A stretch of DNA of 64,000 nt, from positions 26,056,026-26,120,025 of the forward strand of contig OX411543.1 in assembly GCA_948146395.1 (NCBI GenBank). Reading direction: 5' to 3'. The stretch is from Fragum whitleyi (lineage: Eukaryota; Mollusca; Bivalvia; Cardiida; Cardiidae). Position numbers and translations under genes: made by a program. Under the pieces are notes generated by a model. That model was not told the origin of the DNA. It saw only the letters and a list, made by a program, of their open reading frames with translations, and ran no database searches. Below are positions 34,920 through 44,639 of the stretch, in pieces (position 1 is the first letter of the stretch; each line of letters opens with the position of its first letter).

Positions 34920-36239
34920 ATTTTGACGAGAAATGCATTTGGTCTATACAAAAGTATAGCCCAAATACGATACTTATCTTCTCATAGGTAGTACTTATCT
35001 GTTCGTGGAAGTCGAAGCTCTAAAGGAAGGATCGCACACTACATGACCTACACTAATTCGTCGTCAAGCAAAACTTCGTGACTACAAAACAATTCTGTAG
35101 TTACGATTTTACTATCTTCAATGAACCAAATAGATTCACCAATCACTCGATTAATTGATTGTAAATCGTTTTTTTAGATTGATCGCCAATTAACATTATC
35201 ACATTACCGGTCATCAAATATTCGCCCATAAGATTAATCGAGATAACATTCGCAAACGTGTTACTAGTCTCAACGGAGACCAAATGGTTTGCAATGATGT
35301 TTCGATTTATTTTATGAGCGAGTATTTGATGACCTGTACAGGAATGATACCTCCTCTTATAATTATTAAATCGTACTTTGATTGAAATCCCCAAATAAGC
35401 TGTATCCGTGATGCAAACAAATAGTTCAAGAGGGAATGAACTTAAGGGCAACCGCTATAGGCGCTGAATTTTTTCATGAATACTTAACATTCGCAAACGT
35501 ATTAGCATCGGGACCGCATGACAGAATGTGAATGATAATCTTTTGGCGAAAGGATGATAGTTTCATACATTAAATCATCATTTATAACATCAAAAGGATG
35601 ATCGTTTCATACATTAAATCATAATTTATAACATAAATAATTTTGGACAACAAACAAAAAGCAAATGGTGAGCGGACAGCCTTAACGTCGTAAAAACAGC
35701 GCAGACAATTTTGGCATGCAGGACAGAATATGCATTACAAATTATTATCTTAACACTTTCCTTTTTGACAAATTTTGGACCTGTCCAAATTCAAAGGTTT
35801 TGCAGACAAAAAATTAAAGAGGATTTAATTTGAAAAATAACCATTCATTTGGGTAGAAAATAGTGTGGAAAAGAAGAAATTGCTTGTCAGAAGCAATTTC
35901 TTCTTTTTTCACAGTGCTTTCTCAATCATAAAATCAAAGGCACGTAAAAAGCAGGGATTAAACAGCAAAGGGTTAATGATAATCGCTAATTAATATTAAT
36001 CGTTATTTGTCGGATCATTAGATAAATTTCGCACGTGAAACAAAATGGAATTCGAGGGTTGGTAACCTAAACGCCGTAACAACAGCTTAGTCAAAATAGT
36101 GCTTAAATATGTTTAGACGGACACTTTTATTTGTGTATAGTTTAATTCACTTAACCTGATATTGACTTTAACAAACTCTCGGACTTAATCAATGCCAGAA
36201 AAAATACGAATGTTAAAACCGAATCTTCGAACAGTGGAG
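34920..36239. other. motif-poor core of the CCCGGG-rich element
   Basis: Contains a duplicated AAAGGATGAT.GTTTCATACATTAAATCAT (35552 and 35593) and the nested TTAA MITE at 35754-35972. The minus-strand 102-codon frame at 35143-35451 shows no family motif. Confidence 0.5.
35754..35972. mobile_element. TTAA MITE, CCCTTTCC family (copy 3)
   Basis: TTAA at 35750-35753 and 35973-35976; 219 bp; nested in the Mutator-like element and hence younger. Confidence 0.85.
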
Positions 36240-37289
36240 GCTTTTGAGACCCGGGGTATTTCACACAACAATGAATGCGCTTAAAACTATACCCCGGGAA
36301 TCTTCCCTGGATGCATTTACATAGACGGAATGTAGAAAATAATTAATATCGACAGTACAATCCCTGGGAACTTCCAATTGCGGGAGCCGGGGTTATTCTA
36401 TTAAACAACATACCCCGGGAATTCTACGGAACATTAACTTCGTGGGACCCGTGGTAAATTAGATTGAAATAGTTGAAACAACGTCCCGGTAAATCGTCAT
36501 GATCGCAAAACATTAAAATCAGGATAAGAACCGTACCCCGGGAATTTTCCCTGCGGTAGTATCTTTAACTTAGTGGTACCCGGGGTAATTGAAATCGATA
36601 TACCTACCCCGGGAAACGTTTCTTCGCTTGTCTGTCAACATAATGGGACCCGGGGTAATTCAGGAAAACCACGGGAACATGATACATGTATACGTTAACA
36701 AGTTCGGGACCAGGGGTATTTCAGCTCATACTTATTAAGAATCAAGGATTTCTACTTCCAAAGATATATTTCCGTTCAATAACGTATAAACAATGTAAGT
36801 TCCTATAAAGATTGTGATGAAGAATATTGGCCTTTCAGGTAAACTGATGGGGATTCCCGGGGTAAGAGAAAGTCACGGGTATTTTAACATAACCTATTTC
36901 GTATAACTTTCATGTAGAACAATAAATTTATTATGAATTATAGAAAATTGTGTTTTTTAAATCAGTAATAGACATTATTGATACAAGACACCTATTTATG
37001 TATACATATAGATTTCCCGGGGTAATTCCGAGTTCCCGGGGTTTCCCGGGGTTCCCGGGGTAAATAGTAAGACCGGTTTTCGAGTAAATGAATATCAAAA
37101 TAAATATGCGTTTTTGTGCAAAATTGGGATGCAATCGTAAAATTGTAAGTAATCAACGCTCCAAATTCATTATTTTTATCATATTCAACCATTTTAAATG
37201 AAATTTTAAACTTGTGGGACCTGATTTCCATATTCAATTTTAGTTTATTAGTATCCGGACAGAACTGAAATTCCGGACAGAACCTGTTA

Positions 37290-39105
37290 TATATCCTCCA
37301 GGTACCCATTTTCACGCGACCCAATAGTCACGCACCATCGATTTTCGCTTGATTATGAAGCCAACGCAAAACCAAATGGCACAATCTTCGTATTTCAATC
37401 TAATTAGGCCAATTCTGATTTGAAAAATGTCAGAAATTTAACTAATTAGTAATTTCTTGTAATTTCTTGCGTAGTTTAAAACAATAGGGTTAATTTATGT
37501 CCTTTTTCTTATGTCCTAATTTGTTACATCCTAATAAGTCAACTTTTTCTTGGTTATCCAACTAATGTGGTTATCTTCTTATATTTGGTATTTGTCGTCA
37601 TCTGCGGCTTTGAAATGACACAGGAATTGTGTAGTGGGTCATTAATATGAGGATTATATGGGTAGATAAACATATAGGGGTCCTTATATTGATTGAGAAA
37701 AGAAGGGCAGCATTCTTACCTTCTAGCTCCGATGCTTTTCTAACACTGTGATGTCCTCAGATAATATAGATTTATGAAAAATAGATTATTTTATCAGCAA
37801 ATATCTTTTTAATCTGAAAAACAACAACATAAACTCCCTGTTCGGAAAAAAGTTAATGCTAAAGTTAATTTATGGGGAACCCCTTTTCAAAATAGGGATC
37901 GACTGACCACTTTATGACAGTTGGAATATTTTGAAATCTTTAATTTGATATAGAAATCATTATGTGTTTACAAACACAGGGTTTTCCTTGACGCAAAAAA
38001 TGCGCGTCTTTGTCGCAATTTCAACTCAAATGACCCGCAAAAAAATTACCTGTGCGACATTTGTGACGCAAGTTTCAAAATACAGCTCTGTGCTATGAAC
38101 ATGTATGATTGGAGATCTTTTTTCATAGATTTTCAGTTGGGTAAACATTGACATAACTCGCTTGTTAACAAGCGTCAGATACAATATTTCCGTGACCTCT
38201 GTAACTAGCCAGGTTTTCCAATATTGATAAAATCAGTGTACTATTCTATTTTTAGGTACCCGATAAAATATGCAGACGGGTTATCGTGATTTAAACCACC
38301 TCAGACCCAATTTCCGGTCGTAAAATTAACTGTAAACTAGACACCGGATCTTACATAATGCAACAACAAATAAAAGTGTGTAAACTTCCATCGTCTGCAT
38401 TTGGGCCATTCTTTCAAAGGAACAACAAAATAGAGCTGTTTTTAGGGCTTGATGATAATTACTATGGTCCATCTACCAAAGGAGTCATTCGTCATTAAAT
38501 CTGAATTTGTATAATATTTTTATTTATAGCTTGAATTCTCCGAGGGTTAAAATGTTTTTGACCTGTTCCAAAATAGGAGGAATGAACAACCAAACCCCGA
38601 AAAATATGAAATATATATGGCTCTGAAGATGTTACAGTCTACTTTATTTTGTTTTTTTATGTGCTCCCTAAGCTTTTTTAAAGTTGTCCCCCAAAATTTG
38701 GGAATGACCCTCAATTCTAAAGGTATGGGGGTCACAATGACCCCCAAATTCTGAGGCCCAGGGAAAACCCTGCAAACATCTTTTTTAGAAGAATGGGTCA
38801 GAAAATAGTTGTTTACTAATCATAGGTGATATTTGAGACAAAAAACATTTTTTTCTCTAAATTTTTCACTTTTAATCTAAGTGCGTGAAAATTGGTTCTC
38901 TTTTTACTGATCTGTCATTTTTGGTAGGTTTTTTAAAAACTGTGACTTTTCTATAAAATAGGTACAATTGACAAATTTTATTTTTTACAGAGATGACAAT
39001 ATGTAATCAAGGATAAAATTATATGAAAATGTGTTCTTTTAATTCCCAAAATAATTTTATTTGAATAATTTCCCTTATGTGCGTGAAAATGGGTTCTTCG
39101 TGGAT
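37290..39105 (+). repeat. left arm of an old long inverted repeat
   Basis: Pairs with 42468-44613. Matching landmarks: ATATCCTCCAGGTACC (37291), TTATGTCCTAATTTGTTACA, TATATGGGTAGATAAACATA, TTTATGGGGAACCCCTTTTC, GATCTGTCATTTTTGGTAGG, TTGAATAATTTCCCTTAT. After removing the nested hAT element the arm is ~1.01 kb. By eye about 80% identical to the other arm. Confidence 0.85.
37977..38772. mobile_element. 796-bp hAT-like element, 6-bp duplication CAAACA
   Basis: CAGGGTTTTCCTTG at the left, inverted CAGGGTTTTCCCTGG at the right; CAAACA at 37971-37976 and 38773-38778. The other inverted-repeat arm has a single TACAAACATCTTTT (about 43628-43645, complement), the intact empty site, which proves the borders and the 6-bp duplication. 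No transposase. Confidence 0.85.
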
Positions 39106-39235
39106 ACCCGTTATACCTGCATTCACACCTATTGAGTCCTACTTGCCAAATATAAAGGTGGGGGTTTTGTCCTGGTAGGGTTGGTCTGGTGGGTTTTGTC
39201 CTGATGGGGTTTTGTTCATACAATGGGTGCAGCTT

Positions 39236-40394
39236 AGGCGTCGGTATTTGACAGCTGGTCTAAATACATTGACTCAAACATCCCAGTGGACTCAATTTTC
39301 CTGGACTTTCGTAAAGCATTTGACTGTGTTCCGCATAAAAGACTAGTCATGAAATTGGAAAAACTTGGCATCTCTGGAAATATTTTGAAATGGATAAAGG
39401 ATTTCCTTTCAAACAGGAAACAGCGTGTAGTCATAAATGGTCATTCCTCTGTTACAAGTGGGGTACCCAAGGGCAGTGTCCTGGGGCCCCTTCTCTTTAT
39501 TCTATACATCAATGACTTGCCACTCCAAGTTTCGTCACATTGCAAACTCTTTGCCAATGATGCAAAGTTATATAAAGAACTACAGTGCCTAAATGACTTT
39601 GAAACAATAGAGAACGATCAGATCAGTGGATCAACTCTATGATTGGACAGTGAAATGGTTGATGGTCTTTAATGTTGAAAAATGCAAAGTGATGCATATA
39701 GGTAAAGACAACCCAAAGTTTGAATATGAAATGTCTGACAAACAAGGGAATGTTAAAGTGCTACAATCTGTGGAAGTCAAGAAAGATCTAGGTATTCATA
39801 TTCAACATGACCTCAAATTTGACAAACATTTAAGTACAGTTGTTAATCGGGCCAACAGACTTGTGGGACTTATTAAGCGCTCCTTTTCTTACTTGGATGA
39901 AAAATCGTTATAAGTTCTGTATAAGACATTAGTGAGACCAATCTTTGATTATGGTAATACTGTATGGTTCCCCATTCTAAAGAAGGATATACGTTCTATT
40001 GAAAATATGCAAAGGAGAATGACCAAAATTCTACCAGAGTTATCTACACTTTCCTACAAAGACAGAATATGTGCATTAAATTTAACAACGCTACAATACC
40101 GTAGGCAGCGGATGGATATGATTCAAGTTTTTAAAAAATCCTTAACAAAATTGATAATATATCTGCCAGTGGACTCTTTGAATTTTCTGATTCTGTAACC
40201 CGTGGTTCACAGTATGAAACTGGTCAAACCCTGTGTGAATTCATCATTTAGACAAAATTCGTTCGGTGTTAGAGTTATTGACAAATGGAATAAATTGCCA
40301 GAATATAGTGTGTTCCTCATCAGTTTTCCAGTTTAAAACATCATATGATATCTACATGGGAGACCTGAAGTATGATACAGAAGAGATCTACTAA
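39236..40394 (+). pseudogene. 5'-truncated LINE, reverse transcriptase fragment (CR1/L2/Jockey-like)
   Basis: Reads SKYIDSN, then FLDFRKAFDCVPHKRL (RT block with catalytic D), GVPKGSVLGPLLFILYIND, and FANDAKLY where FADD is expected: the first catalytic aspartate of the pair is Asn (AAT at 39556-39558). A frameshift near 39640, a TAA at 39911-39913 and another break near 40200 interrupt it. It resumes as RPIFDYGNTVWFP, ENMQRRMTKILPEL and, near 40265, FGVRVIDKWNKLPE, the C-terminal signature of CR1/L2-like elements. Dead copy, 5' truncated as usual for LINEs. Lies in the spacer of the long inverted repeat. Confidence 0.88.
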
Positions 40395-41350
40395 TTTTTG
40401 ACTAGCCGTACCAACTGTACTGCCATTGCCTGTAAAACTTTAAATTAGCACCGGAAGTATTACTAATTTTATGACTTAAAGAAGAGACATAGAAGACGAG
40501 CTTAAGAAGATCACAGTTTCTACTATACCAAGTACCAAGTTATCAACCCAGTCATTGAAACCCCATGAATGTCAATCTTGTCAAGCCAAGGGTTACGAAC
40601 GTGTTACTTATCTTACCCTTGGCTGATTGAATGGGTAATTTCTCTATGCGTGACGTCACAGAATGGAAAACGTGGCGGACCAATCAGTAACCTTCTTACA
40701 AAAAGGTTCGAAAGAGGGAGGTATGTTAGGTCAATATGCCCCACAGCTACTTGCCAGATGTAAATTTAACCCTTAGAATTGTGCTTAACCCCTTCAGTTC
40801 TAAGTGACATTTAGTAAGACTGAAATACACAATCAAAAATATCTTTTTAATAATTTGATAGTACATTGAAGGGTTCTCAAATTCAGCTTTTTTGCCCTCG
40901 ATGTATTACTGTTTTTCAATTTTTATTTGAAATAATTCGAATCATTCGAATTAATAATGACAAAAGGAATTGAATTATATTTTGTTGATTTTATAAATCA
41001 ACAAGTCACCAATTAAAATCATACAAAAAAAAGCGACACAAACCAGGAATGATGGGTTTATCTACACAGTCATCGGTTTACAAAAGGTTACCATAGAGAT
41101 TAAATGGTACAGATGCTGTTTGTAAGAAGCTCTCTGATTGGCAGTTACAGAAATCACGATTGACCTTTTGAGTGGCCGGCTAAATATAAATCGTACAGAA
41201 TTTACCCATTCATCTAGTCAAGGGGTATTCAAGAAGAAGCTATTGATTTGATACCCCTTGACTTGTGAAGATGATGAACGTCTTGAATGTATACTGAGTT
41301 CCATAAGAAAGTGTGCACTTTCACTTTTTGCATTTCTCGTGAATTTTACA
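40395..41350. other. spacer DNA with CRE-like site, no assigned gene
   Basis: TGACGTCA at 40651-40658 and CCAATC at 40680 lie upstream of the candidate exon 41351-41510. A hairpin AGTCAAGGGGTAT..ATACCCCTTGACT spans 41216-41264. Also ATTCGAATCATTCGAATTAA at 40935-40955. Confidence 0.4.
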
Positions 41351-41510
41351 ATGTCGGAGGAAAATTATGGAGTAAATTTGATACCATTCTTTAGTGAAGA
41401 CCTTTTGAAATTAAATGTCAAATTAGATTTGGATAAAGTTGCGCATGCTGCATACACGCAGGTAGAACTTGAATTGTTCAAATTTGACCTCCTTACAACT
41501 TTTTATTTGG
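41351..41510 (+). CDS. candidate first coding exon of an unknown gene
   Basis: ATG at 41351 opens MSEENYGVNLIPFFSEDLLK and runs 53 codons to TTTTATTTG, followed by the donor GTAAGA at 41510/41511. The peptide is hydrophilic with balanced composition, unlike repeat translations nearby. I do not recognise the family. It sits in the spacer between the two inverted arms (39,105-42,468), so it may be the remains of that element's own gene or a captured host exon. No matching acceptor-led second exon was found. The longer frame from 41258 has only a TTG at its start. Confidence 0.3.
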
Positions 41511-41519
41511 TAAGAGCTA

Positions 41520-42222
41520 TGTGTTTGTGTTGCTTTATAGAGTTTTAGATGCTAATCCAAGTCATTTCCAAACAAAAGTTTTAATTTTTATGCAGACGTT
41601 ACGTGTACGCCAACGTAAGGCATTGCTACGTTGCTAGGGCAGAAATTATCATTGAATGGTGCTTTGGCGTTCTATGACATCTCGATTTGCTTATTTAAGG
41701 TCTTACAAAATGACCACCTCGATTTCTATTTGAATTTGAATTCTCAATCAATTTTAATGACGTTCTTAATCTGTCAAGGTTCGAATTTGTTCAACGACGT
41801 CTATTGGTAGTCAAAGCACACTGTAGCAGCATGCACAATTGTATTGAAGATGTGATTTTATACTCAGGAAAATCATAAAGATTCAACTGAATGCATTTTC
41901 AGACAAATTATTTGTCTAACGCGTGATGCGCGTGCAAAACATGCAAAATCAAATTTCTCAATTTAGCAGACAAATTTTTCTCATCACGCGATTTGTGTTT
42001 TCAAATACCGTTTGCACATACTCTTAAGGATAGTCATACAACGTTTCATGACGATAGATGGTGTAATTTCAGAGATATTCAAAATTCAAAAGTGCACACT
42101 TTCTTTTGGAACTATGTATATAAGTCCAAAGCATTTTTAAAAACCATTATCTATTATACATCAACACAAAGAAGGAAATCTTGAAAACTTCTTTTCTCAT
42201 ACCAGGGACTTTTCATTATAGT
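41520..42222. other. no gene seen
   Basis: Contains CAGACAAATTATTTGTCTAA and CATCACGCG/CGCGTGATG inverted stretches at 41900-41992. Open frame 41993-42184 has no motif. Confidence 0.4.
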
Positions 42223-42442
42223 CTCTCTGTTTGACAAAATTTTGGACCTGTCCAAATTCAAAGGTTTTGCAGACAAAAATTAAAAGTGGGTTTAATTTGA
42301 GAAATAACCATTCAGTAGGGTAGAAAATAGTGTTGAAAAAGAAGAAATTGCTTGTCAGAAGCAATTTCTTCTTTTTTCACAATGTTTTCTCAATCATAAA
42401 ATGAAAGGTACGTAAAAAGCACAGGGATTAAACATCAAAGGG
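42223..42442. mobile_element. TTAA MITE, CCCTTTCC family (copy 4)
   Basis: Right TTAA at 42443-42446; left terminus eroded (CTCTCTGTTTGACAAAATTT). Same core hairpin GAAGAAATTGCTTGTCAGAA. Confidence 0.78.
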
Positions 42443-42765
42443 TTAATTGTATTTCATGAAGTACCAAATCCACAAAGAACCCTTAGTCATGCATATAAGG
42501 GAAATTATTCAAATAAGATTAATTTTGGAATTAAAAGAACATATTTTCCTATAAATTGTCATCTCATTTAAACATGGAACTTGTCAATCGTACATATTTT
42601 ATAGAAAAGTCATTTTTTAAACTACCTACCAAAAATGACAGATCAGAAAAAAGAGAACCAATTTTCACGCACTTAGAATAAACGCAAAAAATATGGAAAA
42701 AATTGTTTTCGGTCTCAAATATCCCTATGTTTAGTATACAACTATTTTCTGACCTATTCTTCAAA

Positions 42766-43627
42766 ATAAGAGGGTCATAATGGCCCTGAATAGCTTACCT
42801 GAATTAACAATCTAAAAAGAATTCAAGGTATTTCTAAGATTGGACCAAATGACCTAGTTTTTTACCTCACTTGACGGTATTTCGAACTTGTCCGAGCTTT
42901 CATCATGATTATCATTCTGACAAATTTTCAGGTTGATTGGGTTAAAATATAGCCTCTAGAAAGTCCACAAGGTATTCCTAAGATTTGACCCCGTGACCTA
43001 GTTTTTGATCCCACTTGGCCCAATTTCAAACTTGTCCAAGCTTTCATCATGATTATCATTCTGACAAATTTTCAGGTTGATTGGGCTAAAAATATGGCCT
43101 CTAGAGAGTCCACAAGGTATTCCTAAGATTTTACCCCGTGATCTAGTTTTTGACCCCACTTGACCCAATTTTGAACTTGTCCGAGATTTCATCAAGATTA
43201 TCATTCTGACCAATTTTCAGGACGATTGGGCTAAAAATAAGGCCTCTAGAGTGTCCACAAGGTATTTCTTAGATTTGACCCTGTGACCTAGTTTTTCTAA
43301 CTCTTGACCCAATTTTGGACTTGTCCGAGATTTCATCAAGATAATTACTCTGACTAATTTTCAGGATGATTGAGCTAAAAATAAGGCCTCTAGAGTGTCC
43401 ACAAGGTATTTCTTAGATTTGACCCTGTGACCTAGTTTTTTACCCCACTTGACCAAATATCGAATTTGTCTGAGATTTCATCAGGATGATCATTCTGACC
43501 AATTTTCAAGTTAATTTGGCCATAAATATGGCCTCTAGAGTGTCCACAAGGTAAATATTGACGACAGACGATGGACATCAAGTAACCCCAAAAGCTCACC
43601 TTGAGCACTTTGTGCTCAGGTGAGCTA
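42766..43627 (-). mobile_element. tandem-array element, AGCTCACC family, in the right arm
   Basis: 5' end at 43627: AGCTCACCTGAGCACAAAGT..GTGCTCAAGGTGAGCT hairpin, followed inward by GGGGTTACTTGATGTCC. Units of ~120-140 bp (GCCTCTAGAG.GTCCACAAGGTA at 42953, 43099, 43243, 43388, 43532). 3' hairpin GGGCCATTATGACCC then TCTTATTT at 42766. The opposite arm shows the uninterrupted site TTCTTCTAAAAAAGATG, so insertion was into an A/T run with no clear duplication. Confidence 0.87.
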
Positions 43628-44194
43628 AAAAGATGTTTGTACACCTGTGATAATTTCTATATTGAATTATAGATTTCCAAATATTCCCACCGTCATAAAG
43701 TGGATAGTCAATCCCTATCTTTTTGAAAAGGGGTTCCCCATAAATTGATTTGAGCATAAACAATTTTTTTTCGAACTGGGAGCTTATGTTATTGTCCGTC
43801 CTTTAAAAAGATATTTGCTGAAAAAAAACTCCATCTTTCATAAATCTATATCATCTAAAAGACTTCACAATTTTAGAAAAGCATCTGAGCTACAGTGTAA
43901 AAATGTTGCCTTCTCTTCTTGTTTCAATATAAGGACCCCCTATTTGTTTATCTACCCATATAATCCCCATAATAATGACTCGCTACATAATGCTTGTGTT
44001 GTTTCAAAGCCTCAGATGACAACAAATACCAAAAATAAAAAGATAACCACATTAGGTGGATAACCAAGAAAAAGATGACTTATTAGGATGTAACAAATTA
44101 GGCCATAAGAAAAATGAGATAAATTGACACTATTGTTTTAAAATACGCTAGAAAATACAAGAAATGACTATTAAATTAAAGTTTTGACATTTTT

Positions 44195-44481
44195 ATGCCC
44201 CCGCATCGATAGATCGGAGGCATATGGTTTTACCGTTGTCCATCTGTCTGTCTGTCTGTCTTTCTGTCTGCAAAAGTTAACCAAAAAACTTAACATTGCC
44301 AATATCTTCAAGCCTATTCAAGATACAAAGCTAATATTTGGCATGATGATAGATCTCAATGATCCGCATCCGCTGGTACCAAAGTCAATGTCATGTGACA
44401 AGGTCAAGGTCATCTGTCAAGGTCAACTTTGAAAAAAAATGCTGTTACGGGGGCATTCAAGTTTCACAAACACATCTTGTT
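44195..44481 (+). mobile_element. short element, ATGCCCC..CATCTTGTT family, in the right arm
   Basis: 5' ATGCCCCCGCATCGATAGAT pairs with GGAGGCAT as a hairpin; GTCTGTCTGTCTGTC at 44245; ends with hairpin GTTTCACAAAC then ACATCTTGTT. The opposite arm reads GACATTTTTCAAATCAG where this insertion sits, giving exact borders after a five-T run. Confidence 0.87.
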
Positions 44482-44639
44482 CAAATCAGAATTGGACTGT
44501 TCAGATTGAAATGGGAAGATGGTGCCATTTAGTTTTGCATTTATTTCATTATCAACCGAATATCGATTGTGCATGACTATTAGGTCGCTTGAAAATTGGT
44601 ACCTGGAGGATAATACTTCATAAATAAAACAATGCTAGA

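Larger units (their letters stand above)
33609..37074. mobile_element. 3.47-kb Mutator-like element packed with TACCCCGGGAAT motifs
   Basis: Left end GGGTCTGACTATTTACCCC and right end (inverted) GGTCTTACTATTTACCCC; inverted repeats match for ~60 bp. GGTTTTCGAG flanks both sides (33599-33608, 37075-37084), a 9-10-bp direct duplication as in MULEs. I count about 26 exact CCCGGG and ~10 near-matches, nearly all within TACCCCGGGAA(T) in either orientation, clustered at 33620-34910 and 36240-37060, with a motif-free core. No transposase is visible; the motif array is probably subterminal binding sites. Confidence 0.82.
42468..44613 (-). repeat. right arm of the old long inverted repeat
   Basis: Reverse complement of 37290-39105, interrupted by tandem-array element 42766-43627 and short element 44195-44481; ~1.0 kb without them. 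Its outer end coincides with the start of the LINE at ~44640. Confidence 0.85.

Noticed and set aside
33549..37324. YLPREPRETPGTRNYPG peptides at both ends of the CCCGGG-rich element
   Set aside because: They are the translated terminal inverted repeats, one in each direction.
42998..43644. Frames with GHSRGHIFSPINLKI repeats (also 58925-59572)
   Set aside because: Translations of the AGCTCACC-family array units; no start or splice context.
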